Shown here: positions 33,957 through 47,150 of the stretch, in pieces
Numbering within the stretch: position 1 is the first letter of the stretch
Layout of the letters: the number at the start of each line of letters is the position of its first letter
Origin: Corinectria fuckeliana
Taxonomy: Eukaryota > Ascomycota > Sordariomycetes > Hypocreales > Nectriaceae
Direction: 5' to 3'
Length of the DNA: 64,000 nt
NCBI GenBank assembly: GCA_019137255.1
Contig: WPDH01000272.1
Location: forward strand, 248,001 to 312,000
The notes under the pieces: generated by a model
What the model was told of the DNA's origin: nothing
What the model saw: the letters and a program-made list of their open reading frames with translations, nothing else
Database searches by the model: none
Position numbers and translations under genes: made by a program

Positions 33957-36900
33957 CTAAGGTACGAATCGCATTATCAACATGCCGCCTGAGTTAGTGC
34001 TATTTGCAGCAAGAGTCAACCCATTCATACAAAATCCACCGGTTCGATACTCGGAAGGTAGCCAGAGCATTCTTTCACTACCTTTAACAATCCACACGCC
34101 GTTACTGCTCAAGCCATATCCATGGTATACGGGTCCCTTGGTAACACCAGGTCGGTCTGTGTTGGTTGCAGTGGGCTTTTCTAGGTCCAAAACCCCAAGT
34201 CTTGTACAAAGTCGTGGGCTATTGCATTCATCCATCCTCAGATAACCCGGCATTCCGGCATGGCGAAGCCGAGCGAAGTTGTCTGTCTTCAGATCCCAGA
34301 TCGAAAATGGCGACCATCCGGCAGTAGCTACGAGCCACCTGCTGTTTAAGCACAATTGACGTGGTGACTTCGACGGGTCTTGTAGCTGATTGTCGAATCT
34401 ATGAAGAAGAGCGCCAGTGCTCAGACTCCACACCAATATGTTGCCTTCGTTTGTGACTGTAGCAAGCAGCTGCGCATCGCTGGATATGCTGAGTTGGTAG
34501 ATCGTGCTGCAATCAACCTTGAAAGCCCGAACTTGGCGGGCCGCGGAGATATCCCAAACTTCAATAGTTGTAGCATTGCTAACGGTGGTTGTGGTAAATG
34601 TGTCCAAGTAAAACGCAACGTGGCGATCATCATCTGAGAATCGATAAACGTTGCAATTGAACTTGAGTTTCTCCACTGGATCTTGTGCAGTAATATCCCA
34701 GATTGCAAGCTCGGTTCCGGAACGCAGCGCAAGAAGATGGTGATTTTTGGCCGAAATCTCCACTCTTTCGGCCTTTCTATCAATTTTCCTGATGTACTTT
34801 CGTGTAGAGATGTCCCATATTTTGACTGTTGCGTTCGTGGCCAACACGACGAGCCTACTGTCAGGAGAGAAGTTATAGTCCTTCACATCCTGGAATGTGT
34901 CGATGCAATTTCCGTTGGCCGTGTCCCATATGGATATGCAGATTTTGTTGTTTGATGTGCTGTTTGGTGAAAACCACAAAAACCACTGGCCGTTGGGTGA
35001 GAATAAGCCTAGCTCAGACTCTGTAAGAAATTGCTGAGTTCTGAGTGTGTATATGCAGGTCCCATCGATTGCGTTCCATAATTTGACTGCCTCCTTAGAG
35101 GGAGTCGATGAAATCCACTGGCCATCAGGCGAAAACGCAACGATCCGGAATGGGTTTCCGGGAGCCTGGCCCATAGTATCTGCAGTCGAATCTGTCGAGG
35201 TTGTCAAGTCCCAAAACTTGATGGTGTTGTCCTCTGAACCTGACGCAAGCAACTGTCTACCGGAGACTCCGGAATACGCCAGGGAGAACACTTCGCCTGC
35301 ATGCCCCTGGAGAGTCTGGACGCACTCGCCTTCGTCATCCCACACCTTGATTGGGCTATATGATGCCGAAGCAAGCCGCCGACCAGATTTCAAAGGGACC
35401 ATTATCATGTATGACGACTTATCACTGTCGTAGAGTGTTCGTACGCAGGTTCCGTACTGGAGGTCCCAGACCTTGACTGTGCCGTCTTTTGAGCTCGAGG
35501 CCAAGGAGTGTGAGCCGACAGCCAAGAACCCAACGGAGAGAACAGTATCGGTGTGTCCTTTCAAGACCCATCTGGGATTTCCATCTGGTCGGCTATCAAA
35601 AACCCTCACTATCCCACCTTCTTCCCCTGATGCCAGTTCTTGACTATCTGCCGAGAACGAGATGGGACCGATCTTTGTGGTGCTGCCACGGAGCGTTCGA
35701 ACCTTGTTGCCAGTGGCTATTTCCCATACAACTATACCGGCTAGTTCATCTTCTAATATTGTCGCCAGCAGCTTTACATTCGGTGAAAAGGCAACCACCT
35801 CGTCATGGCCCGCTAAGCTCCGTATGAGTGACCCTGAATCAACATCCCAGAGGTTGGTACAATGTTCTTCACGTACTGCCAGTTGCTTGTCATCCTCTGT
35901 AAAGGCAATGATGAAGGCCGGGCCGCTGAGCCGAATTGTGCGGATGCAGTGGCCTGAATCCACATCCCAAAGCTTGACTGTCTTATCCACTGAGCCTGAA
36001 GCAAGGCGTTGACCATCATTCGAAAAGGCTAGAGAACAGACTTCTTCAGTATGGCCCTCAAGTGTCTGGATGCAGGCATCCCATCTTTCTTCCACTTTGG
36101 GTTTCAATGCAATCCAGTCTGGTTCTTCCCTCGCAAAGAGTTTCCTGATCAGGCTACCAGCGGGGCTGAAGACAAGGGCCGAGACATAGATTTGAAGCGG
36201 TGCAATGCTAATCATGTCTTTGTGGGAAAGCACAAATCGTCGAGCATCTTCGACGACATCCTTGATTTCTTGACCTGTGGTGCTCTGCAAATCCACCATA
36301 ATTCTCCGCAATTTCTGTACTGCTTTTGCTCCCTCTGGGATTTTTCCTTGTAGGCTGAGAGCTTCGATCCAGTAAAGAAACCTCTCCCCGATGAACTTTC
36401 CAATGGCTTCGTCATCCAAAGACTCTCTGGTGTCCTTACACTCTTCCAGATGATCGACCCAGTAAAGGCAGGAGTATCGCAGGCAAGACAGCGGGTCAGG
36501 ATCAGGGCACGAGATGTTTTTGATGAGAACTCCAGGAGAGCGTAGGCCGAATATGTCACGCCGAAGCTCCTTCAAAGCGTCCAGTGACCGTCGGAAAACG
36601 AGACGGTGCTGAACTTGAGTGCCGGAGGGAAAGATAGTGTCCCTCTCTTTGCCAATGAGGAAGTCTTGGGCCGATTGGTGCACAAAGGAGACAGCACTGT
36701 CCTCTACCGTCAGAAATGAGCCACACTCCCTGATAATTTCTTCCAACTCTTCGCGACTATAATCTCTGACCTCTGTCACTAGAGCTCGTAGTTCATCGAA
36801 TGTGACTGGGCGGTACGCGATGCAGGCAGTCGCGAGCACTTCTTTGTAAACTTTCGTATTTTCCTGCATGGAACAGTCCGCTTCGTTCCAAGCGAAGATC

Positions 36901-38902
36901 TGACTGAGCATGCGCTTGTACATCTCGTCGAGTCCTGCTGGCACAGAACCTAGCATGGCAGTGGTATTTCGGGACCTGACATGAGGTCGCGCCAACTCCT
37001 TGCATACCAACGCTACCCAGAGGAACGTGTTGTTGGCCTTCAGAAGTAGGTTCTCGCTAACGAATTCCCTTGTCTTGTCATCGTACCTCTTGATCTTTGC
37101 CAGTTCATCAACCTTGTAATCGATGAAGGTCTTGACTGCCTGAGATATGGAATCTTTGTTCAGTTCGAGTGACACCCTTACGTCCTGAGCGTCTTGGAAC
37201 TGTTCCTCGATTGTTGCCCAGTTGCGGCTGGACACGATCCATTTGGCCGGGAAGGAGGCGGAAAGCCTGACAATCAGCTCAATAAGCCTTTCTCTACCGT
37301 CATCTGAGCACTCGTCCAGAGCGTCGACAAACAGGATTGCATTCTCTAGGCACTGATCCTGGAGCATGGCTTCGAGTATCTCTTCCAACGACTCCAAGAC
37401 TGACAGACCGTCGAAGAGGTTCTTGCCCTCGAGGTCGTATTTCTTCCGGACATACGAAGTCAGGGCTGGATTCTTAGAACAAAGAAGCCATATGATGCCG
37501 CGAAGAACTGAACTGGCGTCCTTGCAACGGGCCTCGGTGGCTTGACAAAAGAAATACGATACGCGGGGAGATGTCTCAGCGTTCTTCAGTTCGTTAATGA
37601 TCCCACATAGAAGCATCGTCTTTCCCTTGCCAGGATCGCCTTTGATCCAGAGTAGTCTGCTCTCTGGCCCATTCAGGAATCCCTGAAAGTCACGGTGGTC
37701 GAGAATCCAGCGGTACGAATCCTTGAGCAAACCGCCCTTTGTCCTTTCAATCTTTTGCTTGTGCATTTCCGGGTTGACAACGCAGAGGTCGGTCAGGCAT
37801 TTGGCGTCCTTTTCGTCGTGGTGGATCTGTCGCAGCACTTGAGTCTGATCCTGAACGGCTGATTGCACCGCCTTGACATCCAGGCGTAGGTTTTGCACTG
37901 TGTCGTCGATGCTCCGAAGCCAAGATTTGAGAACTTCAGAGTCATGCTGGTGCACGTCGTGGCGTAGGGAAGCCTCTGTTTTCTTGATGGAGTCGATCTG
38001 ATCCTGCCAGTCGTCCATCTTGAAAAGATCCTTGAAGATGACAGCAGCCCAGTGTTTGTTGTACAAACACACACTCCGCATTTGATACAACAGGAGAGCT
38101 TTGTATAGCGTGATGATGTGACTCTTCAGCAGGCTCTGCAGCTTGGCAATGGACTCGTCGACCTTTCCGGGGTCGAGTAAGAGCTGCACCAATTCCCAGT
38201 ACCATTCGACTCGCTCCAGCACGTATTCGATGCCATTCCGGTTGATGCCTGGTTCGGAGACTGGGTTGGTGATGACCTGACAAGCAAATGGTCAGTGAAG
38301 AAACTTCTGGGAAGTACGGCGCTTCTTACCTCAATGAATGTAGTAATTCCCATCCAAGCGATGGCAGCAGCCGGTTCAGCCTTGACAGCTGTTGAGACGA
38401 GGGCCTGGATATTTTTGATGGGCTGCAGTCCTTCCTTGATTTTCCCCTTAATCTTGGCTTGTCGCTCTGTTTTCTCCAGTCCCTTGTCCACCAAGACTTT
38501 TATCTGAGCTTGTCTATCCTCTGCGTCTTGCTCGATGATGTTCGTAACATTTCCATCAGCTGGGAGAACAGGAACGGCATCTCCTGCCGCGAGCTGTACG
38601 GAGAGAATCTTCTCGTACGCTTCGACAATGCGAGGTTCGTCATCTTTGACCTGACGGTAAGCGTCGTTCCAAGTTTGTTGGCGTATCTCTTGGATGCTGA
38701 CTGGGACGGGTGGGTGAATAGAAATCGAGGGGGCTGGCGTGGACAAAATTGGCGGAGTGTTCGTAGTTGCGGTAACTGGCTGCGGCTGAATCGCAGGGGG
38801 TCCAGACGGTGTCGACTGAAGAGTTTGACGGGACTCGGAATTGGGAGATGTCGATCTGCTCCTCAATCTTGCTTTGGCCGTAGAAAGAAACCGGCGAGCC
38901 AT
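33957..38902 (-). CDS. NACHT-WD40 protein (fungal NLR-like, NWD type)
   Basis: An intact 1630-aa STAND protein with minus-strand exons 38902-38330 and 38276-33957, and a 53-bp phase-0 intron with a GTAAGA donor and GTCAG acceptor. After a Ser/Pro-rich start, residues about 65-330 form the NACHT N-terminal helical domain (WNDAYRQVKDDEPRIVEAYEK). The P-loop GDPGKGKT is at bases 37617-37640 (about residue 404), and Walker B LFVDALDECSDDGRERL follows. From about residue 940 WD40 repeats form a propeller (CIQTLEGHTEEVCSLAF, ASGSVDKTVKLWDVDSGH, LQGHAGEVFSLAYSG). The first repeats match the consensus and the later ones are divergent. Such proteins act as NTP-dependent signalling switches in non-self recognition. 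The ligand and effector domain are unknown, as no HET or lipase domain is seen. Confidence 0.93.
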
Positions 38903-41804
38903 AGTTACCCAACGACGAGATTATGGGAGTTGCAGCGTAGCCGGATGATGATGGAGATGCGGGGTGCTGTAGACAAGAACTAACGAGGTAGTCAACGAGG
39001 CTCGGGGCGTAACTACGTAGTGAACGCCAATATGCATGTAAGATGCATGATGGGTGAAGGCGGAGTCGCATTGCTTATCTGATTGGAGCTGTCCATGGCC
39101 CCCATGCAGCCAACTTGGTGGCTTAGGTAGCAATGCATGAGCGAATATCGACTTTCTACGGATGAGACTGGCTGCCTGATTCTATATTGCCGCCGAGCAT
39201 CTACTTATCGCCATTCTGCAGCTAGGTCTAGTGGCCTGATGCAACCCCGAGAGTCGCTGGGCCTAGTGCTGAAAATGGCTTAGTTAATGGTAAGGCACAA
39301 GACAAAGTGCTTCTTACGTTTGTTACCTTGCCGATCATCAGAAACGTTCCCAGGCTGCGTCCAGCTCCCGCTCAAGAGTGGAGAGACAGGCGTGAGGACG
39401 TGACTGTTGTCGGAGAACGTGGGCAGCTCATGATGTGGTGATTGTTACGAGAACTTGGATAGAGCACACTGTAAAGGACATGGCACGAGAGGATCTGAGT
39501 GAGAGTTTGTAAAGCGAACTTGGATAAGGGTCTATATTAAGAGCAGTAGCATATACTGAGCAATACTGTATTAGCACATGCACAAGCTTAGGTGCCAATG
39601 CACGCAAATTGAAGCTGGGTCCAGTTTGCCGGAATTTTACCGCCCTTACCTTAGACTCTCACAACTACCCGCAAAGGAAGAAAGAAAGGCTCTCAAACAA
39701 AAATTTACAGCGTGATCTGTGTAATTAGGACTTGATGTCGAAGTCTGAAGAGACGTTAGATCTTAGATCACAGAACTCGAGACTAAGCTCGCAAGCTCAA
39801 GGTCTAATTTGGTTTCTCTACTGGGCGTATCAGCGATAATAGACTATTCTACAGTCATTGACATAATCGATTACTGGTGACATTGTCGTGAGCAGATTTC
39901 GAACTGGGAGTGCCAGCATTTCACTTGCTGATTCCAACGTTATCGAGGCCCGTACTTTGGATAATTGGAGTAACCACTGAGAGTGAAGGTCGCTTACTAT
40001 GTTAGATTGAGAATTGGTACGAGGCTTTTCTCATTATTGATGCAAGTAGACTAGTCAAAGTTGACTTAACAGCGTTATCATATGAATGCCAAAATTTCGC
40101 CTGTATGATAAACGTGTGAGGCCGATGCTGCTAGGTCTTCCAAAGACTTGTCTACTCTATACAGTGCCAGAGGCGGTGTCCTGACTGCTCGATGCCACAC
40201 TATGGTAGAGACCGCCGTACCAAGTGCACTGTCACCAGTCAACACTCAGCAGCACCTCGATGGTATACTGTTACGAAAGAGACAGAGCAGCATATAGATC
40301 CTACAAAGTTGTGTCTTGCCATCTGTAGCTATCACATTCAGCATTTAGGCCTGCTTAGCACTTAGCATCAGCGTAGTGCGCATTGCTTTTTGCTATGACT
40401 GGAAAATGCAATAGTAGCCAACACCGAGGACCACAGACGGCAAGGAGCTCAGGGAGTTGATACACGCAACACACCTGGCGTTCACGGCCAAGTGGTACGA
40501 GATCTTCAGCCAAGTTGGTGCGCAAACGAGCCGTCTCGGGGAAAATGATTATAAGACTAGAATACAAACTGATTCCTTCTACAGAGTGACTTTACTCCCC
40601 GGACTTTGAGGACTGCGCCTGTTGGCGTAAGCCGCAGAGTGAACCGACAACAGATGTAGACGAGGGATAGTGCATTGCAATGCTGGGGAAAACAATTCTA
40701 TCTGGCCATAGTGAACGTGTGGGCACATTACTCCCGCAGTTTTCCAGTCTCGGGATCTTAGTCACTCTGTATAATAGCGTCAAGAATGGCATTTCCTTCT
40801 TCGATGCCCTCAGGGGTCACTAGAGATGCTGTCAGTATAGCAGGAGATGGCGGCAATTGGATAGGCCTACTCTTGAGACCGAAACTGTGCTGAAAGTTTG
40901 GGCGAGAGCCCCATCCATCTTTGACAACACGGTACCTCGATGGGGGCTTTGTGTTTGTGTTGGAGCTGTTACCGGCGCTGCTCTAGCTTCCCGACGATTG
41001 CGTGGAGTTCTGTGAAGGCATTGCGATTGGCTGCAGATGTTGCTGTGAAGTGGAATCTTGATGTTGGAATAGAGAGTCGAGATGTAGTTGTTTTGTGATG
41101 GCAATGGGCAGTCTTTGGAGTTTGGAGCTGGGAAGTGTCCATCAAGGTCGACGTCGATCCGGATCAATCTTCCATCCGCTGGTTTAACTCCTTGAGAAAC
41201 TTTATTCAGGGCTGCCTAACTTATGCGAATTACGGATAGTCTACCACGTGGGATTATACACATGCAATAATCAGATAAGCGAAAAGATGCGCTCTCGAGT
41301 TATAAGAGGGTGGCGGTAGGGTCGATATTGCAGCTTTGACGCATGGGACGCTGAACCAAGGGCCATCACTTACGCACAGGTCACTTGAGCACTGACAGCT
41401 ACTTTGTTGAGTGATGTTGGGTTCGGTGAAGGTGTGACGAAGTGAGGAAGCGAGAGCTCGAATGGATAATGTTGTTTTTCGGAAACTGCCAGTGAATATT
41501 GCGCGGGTGAGAAATTAGGTATTCGTAAGGACGGATAGGGAACACATAAAGCAAGGTGCTAGAGAGGTTATTCTACGAAGTGTAGAGCCTCAATTTGTGG
41601 TAATGCCTGACGGGTTGGGTTGACCATCCGGTGGAGTGGCTTCGCATGCCCTGGACGTGGTTCAGTGGGCACTGCACGACTAAACAAAGCTGTTTAGAGG
41701 ACTTGAAGGGTGGCTAATAGATACAAGATTAATGTTATCATGCGCACACTTGATCCATACGATTATCGAACATATTATTGCATTTCGCCGTCTATAGTTT
41801 CTAT
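38903..41804. other. 2.9 kb intergenic region, nothing recognised
   Basis: It contains the NACHT-WD40 upstream region and then only short ORFs (for example 111 codons minus at 40832-41167) with no domain or start context. No RNA gene was seen. Confidence 0.5.
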
Positions 41805-41809
41805 ATTTC

Positions 41810-41923
41810 TGTTGTTGGCAATGATGCTGTAGGATTGATCTATCTGACTAGCTAGCTCTAAGGGGGCGGCGTTATAGGCCTTAGGTGCCCTAGGTGGTGG
41901 CCTTAGGCCACCACCCCTTAACA
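41810..41923 (-). repeat. LTR of the copia element (low-coordinate copy; 3' LTR in element orientation)
   Basis: 114 bp, starting TG and ending CA. It differs from the partner copy at nine positions, all transitions. A hairpin with 11-bp perfect arms and a 1-base loop lies at 41893-41915. Confidence 0.95.
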
Positions 41924-44900
41924 CCACCCCACAGCTAAGGGAACCCATAAACAAGTAACGCATTCACAAGCCCTTTTCCATATCAAATTAACTAATTCCT
42001 TAGTGTTTTATATATCCTGGGCATCTAGCTTCCGCATCCGGAGTTGTACTATAAATCTCTTGTGGGTTATATACCTTAGCACCTTTATCAGCCTGTCTAT
42101 GATTATCTTGTCTGTATAGATCTGCTAAAGGTCAAAATAGCCTTCCTTAGTGTGTTAGATAACCTATTTGAAGCGTATATTAATATAATATATTCTTGCT
42201 ATATTTCTCTTATTTAATATAGCTAGTCTCACATTCTGGCTGTCTATAAATAGTATATAAGGCTTAGGCTGCTTTAGCCTAGCTTTCTTAATTAACTATA
42301 ATATTTATAAAGCTAATATTTCTGCTAGGGTTAGGTTTATAAACTCTGCCTCTATTAACAAGATCACTATAATAGTCTGCCTCTTTAATTTCTAAAGAAC
42401 TAGTCTGTTACTAACAAATATAATATGCCCTACAGTTAAGTAATATATTATGTAGTTATTTATAAAGAAAGTATCTATGTATACTTAGAGCTTTAGGTTT
42501 CTAATATTATATTTACCGCCTAGTATAAGAGCTAGGCAGGGTATACTATAAAGGTAGCAAAAGAGGTGTTTTATCACTTTCTTATAATACTTAGTAAGGC
42601 TTGTGTTAGCCTTATATATCTTTTAGGTTGTGAATATAATATTAGGTCTTATACCTATTAATAGATAGTTAAGACTTCTTATTCTTTTAAGCTACTAGGT
42701 CTATAATATAATAACTTTATTATCCTTCTAGTTGCCTAGGATTTTATACTTAGGCGGCTATAGTGTTTTTACTAGCTTAAGATGCCCTATAGTGAATTTT
42801 TTAATAATCTTCTTAGTATAATATCTCTAATAAATATAGATATAACAGTTATTTCTCTTTCTGATAATCTAAAAGCCTAGAAAGTCTTTTATTTCTCTTA
42901 GAGCCTTAATCTTAAATAACCTGCTAATCTTATCTATAATAGTGTTAATCTTTTCCTTTATCTAGGCGGCTATAACTATATTATCCACATAGAGGATTAA
43001 CAGTATATTATTCTCACGCTTAAAGATATAAACCTCTAATGCTAAGGACTTAAAGCCTATTAAGGCAAGCTCTTAGGTAGCTGTAGAGAACCACCAGGCT
43101 AGGGAGATTAGAAGGCTGTAAAGAGCTTTATTAAGAAGGCAAACTCAGTCTATACTATCTTTAAAGCTATACAGCTGCTTAATATAGATCTTTTTCTTTG
43201 CTGCTATATTTAGAAATACTATAATAATATCACACTAAGCTGTTTTATAGTCTAGGATAGCTATAAGTAAGCAGAATAATCTCACAGAGGCTATATATGC
43301 TACTACTATATAAAGCTCTCTAACAGTATAATTATCACCTCACTCTTAGTCTCCCTAGACCACCTATTAGGCTCTTATATAGGGGTCTTTATTAGCAGGG
43401 TATTTTATATTATAGACCTATTTTCTATTAAGAACTTAAGCCTCTTATAGTCTCTCTATAAGGTCCTACACAGCCTTACTAACAAGGCTGTTATATTGCT
43501 TTTCCTTAGCTAGTCTCTAGACTTTTATGTAGTCCTTATATTTCTAGGCTTACTTCCAGGTCTTTAGGGCTATGATTTCATCTAGCATAATTTTATATGC
43601 TTTTAGTAATATAAATATAATATGCTAGACTTCCTTAATAATCTTATCTTACTCTCTATACACCTTAGTAGGTATAATCAGGCTGTTATATATCTTTTAG
43701 TAGTTAGGTCAGCTCTGATTTTATGTAGTATAATCAGAGGGCTCAGGAGGGGCTTTCTTTTAGTATTACCTTTTCTCTCTCTAAGGCTAGAGCTTAGAAA
43801 CAGGCTTAGTACCTAAGATCTTAGTTAGAGGGTCTTATAGGGTCTTAAGGGTATTTTCAAAGCTGCCTAGCATATCAGGAAATAGTATTTCTGCCTTAAG
43901 AATATTATTATTAGTCTGTCTGCGAGGGGAGGCACTAGGAGATAGAGTTATCCTTCTCTAGGCCTCTTATAGCTTTATAGTAGCTCCAGGCTTGTCAGCT
44001 GACTTCTATTATATCTCTAGCTTAGTAACAGTCTTCTACTGCTTTTTGTGAACTTCTTTAGGTCCTGTAGCAACATAGCCTTTAATAAAGATTATACAGC
44101 TACCTTCTGAGATCTCTAGGTTAATTAGTGTAGCCTTAAGCTCTAAGATATCCTCTAGGCCTTCCTTATCTCTATAGATCTCTCTAAATCTAACATCTTA
44201 AGCTCTTATAACCCTCTCTTTATCAGAAAGCCAGACCTTATAGATATGTCCCTTTATACCTTTCATACCCACCAGAAATCTCTTCTAAGCTTATAGAGTT
44301 ATCTTTTCTAATCTAACTCTTCTCTAGTTAGAAATATATATATAGGCGATATATCCTCACGTTCTAATATGCTTAAGGTAAGGTACATAAGGCATATTAA
44401 TAATCTAGAACATCTTCTAGATTAGGGTTTTATTATTCTTATTAGTAAAGGTAGGGAGTTAGTTATTAATATAGATGCTCGCTTTAATATAGAGCGGCTA
44501 TAGCAGCTCTAGCAGCTTAGTGTTAATACATATAGCTTAGGCTCTTTTAATTAGGGCTCTGCTAGCTCTCTTAATACGGCTGTTTTATTCTAGTATATAA
44601 GGAGCGCTAAATCTTATACTAATACCTTCCTCTAAGGCCTAGCTCTTAATCTTCTTACTTTTAAACTCTAAGGTATTATTAAAGTAAAGCATCTTAATCT
44701 TATACCTAATACTTATATTTTCTATAGCCTTCTTTCACCCCTTAATCTTAAGTAAAGCCTAGTCTCTTATCTAAAGCGGAATATACTAGTAGAAGCCTAT
44801 AGTAGTATTAATTTCATAGAAGCTATAGTAGTAGCCCCTAAGGCCCTATAGGGTCAGCTTAATAATATCCCAGAAAATATAGTCTAGAAAGACTAAGGTC

Positions 44901-46983
44901 TTAACTAGAGGGGTCCTACTAACCATCTTATCAGCCTTAGCTAGGTGATAAGTCTCACAGTAGAATCCCTTTAATATAACAGTATTAATACAAATACTCA
45001 CATCCTGACAGGCTCTAAGGACTCTATTAGGGCCGGTATAAGCCAGCTGGTAGTGTATAATACTATATTTAACAGCCTTAGTAGACATATTCTTTAGTAG
45101 GGCTGTAAAGTTATAAAAGCCTTAAGGCTTTTCATACTTTAAGATAGTAATATTATAGCGCTAGATCATATTATAGACCTTCTGCCTTATTGCTTTAACA
45201 GCTATAACATCTATATACCTGTTAATAATTATATCTTTTCTCTTAAGGACTCCTAGGCTAAGCATATTTGCTACTCCCTTAGGGTAATAGTAGACCCCTT
45301 CTAAGAATAGAGATCTTTAGGCTGTGATAATCTTAATATTATCTTAGCCATAGATGTAAAGATCTCTACTGTTACTTATAGTTATTTGTCTATAGCTTTT
45401 AGCTTTAGCGAAAAAGGTAAACCACTTCTTATTGTTAAAGTAGTAGTTTAAGCACCTAGAATTAATAATTATATTATTCTAGAATGCTTCTTTTATCACT
45501 AAGAGGGTTACTTTCTTGTGGGTAGTCTAAGATGCTGTTATCTAGCTAAATAGTGTTATGCTGGCGAAGTTGGCTCCTGCCGTCTTAATAGACGTGTTTC
45601 CTTAGGCTGGCGTGTTTATACCTTAGGCTCTAGCTTACCTCTTAAGCTCTAGGTATTTCTTCTAGTATTTATCTGCTTTATAACGCCTTCCAGCCTTTAA
45701 GAGAGGGCAGTCTATACATAGAAGGTTACCATTCTTATCCTTTATGTCTATAAAAGCCTATAATATCTTTAAGTTACCCTAAGGTGCCTAAGAAGGCTAG
45801 TTTCTTTATGAATCTATTATAAAGTTAGTACTATTATTCTTTTTAGTATTAGCTTATCTTATCAGGAAATTAACAACTTCTGACTTTATAATCTTATTAC
45901 CTCTTTTAAGGTTATACATCTAGTTATTATACTAGACCTTATTTAACCTTTTAATCCTGTTTAGTGCTATAGTAATAAAGACCTCTTCTAGGACTGTAAT
46001 CTTACTTCTAATATGTCTTCACGTAAAGTAAAGCTTCTTATTAAAAGCAGTAAGTAAGGTAAATTCCTCTCTGTTAAGCTTAAAGAATATTAATAGAAGG
46101 TTATAAAGAGTATCTTCTAGAGCCAGGCAGACTATCTTTCTGATAAACCTATACATCTAAGCTGCTATATAAGTATTATAATCCCATCCAGCTTAAGATA
46201 GCTTTCTTAAGACCTTAGATAACAAACAGTTAATTAGAAAGCCCCTTATATATATATTCTTTATCCTAAAGGCCTATATCTTTATATCTATTATGCTTTC
46301 CTCTAGTTTACTATTAGCCCTAATAAACTTCTCTAGACTAAGCATCTACAAGTTTAGTATCAGCTTAATCTTCTATTTATCCTAGTCTTCTATTATCTTA
46401 AGCTTTTTTATTATTAAGATGTAAGATATAAAGCCTAACTAGCTTTATAGCCTGTTAGGGTTAAACAGACTTATTTCTTTTCTAACTAGGGATACCCTTA
46501 ATAGTTAAGATCCTTATATTAAAGTCTTAGCGAATATTATTAAGATTTTGCTTTAAATTAGGGTTTTTTATGTATAAGAGGGCTTATATAACCTTTAGTA
46601 TCTGCTTTATAGAGTCGTATAATTCTAATCGCTAGAACTATATATAATTTAACATAAAGTTAGTCAGAATAGACTAAAATTTTGAGGGTTAATAGATTTA
46701 ATATTAATTATCTTATATATAAAGTTTTAGACCTAGCTAGTAACTAAGTGTTATTATAAATTAATTACTACTTATAGAGTAGCTTTTCTGCGGGTATATA
46801 AGGATTTAAGGTCTAATAACTTATCCCTATCTAGGTGTGTTACTTTAATTCAGCCTATCTGAGTCCTAAAGTAATCTACTTCTGCTTAAAGTTATATTAA
46901 AAGAAAGGTAAGAGTATAAAGAATCTTAGGGAGATATTTTTCTCTAAATTGCGTGTGGTTTCGCGCGCGAGGGGCTTATAACC

Positions 46984-47097
46984 TGTTGTTGGCAATAATA
47001 CTATAGGATTAATCTATCTGACTAGCTAGCTCTAAGGGGGTGGTGTTGTAGGCCTTAGGTGCCCTAGGTGGTGGCCTCAGGCCACCACCCCTCAACA
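46984..47097 (-). repeat. LTR of the copia element (high-coordinate copy; 5' LTR in element orientation)
   Basis: 114 bp and the same length as the partner. The same hairpin is at 47067-47089 (GGTGGTGGCCT, one base, AGGCCACCACC). Confidence 0.95.
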
Positions 47098-47150
47098 ATT
47101 TCTATCCGCACCCGTTCTTTTTCTACGTCCCCAGATTGTACACCAAACGC

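Larger units (their letters stand above)
41805..47102 (-). mobile_element. Complete but dead Ty1/copia-type LTR retrotransposon with target duplication
   Basis: Two 114-bp direct repeats (41810-41923 and 46984-47097), both TGTTGTTGGCAAT...CAACA/TTAACA, are flanked by the 5-bp target duplication ATTTC (41805-41809 and 47098-47102). The AT-rich interior has no long ORF. On the minus strand, eroded pol motifs are readable. LYVDNIVIA (from the reverse-transcriptase YVDD core) lies near 42960-43010, an LYSLLISLAWWFS remnant of LYGLRxSPRxW near 43090-43130, and an integrase stretch resembling the EQNG-AER region near 44500-44600. Integrase upstream of reverse transcriptase defines the copia order. 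The next minus-strand bases after the 5' LTR, GGTTATAAGCCC, could be a degraded initiator-tRNA primer site. It cannot move on its own. Confidence 0.92.

Noticed and set aside
40832..41167. Minus-strand 111-codon ORF
   Set aside because: Composition is not protein-like and no exon partner was found.
41924..46983. Small ORFs inside the copia element (for example 44846-45088, 43622-43816)
   Set aside because: They are chance frames or fragments in RIP-like AT-rich sequence, covered by the mobile-element entry.
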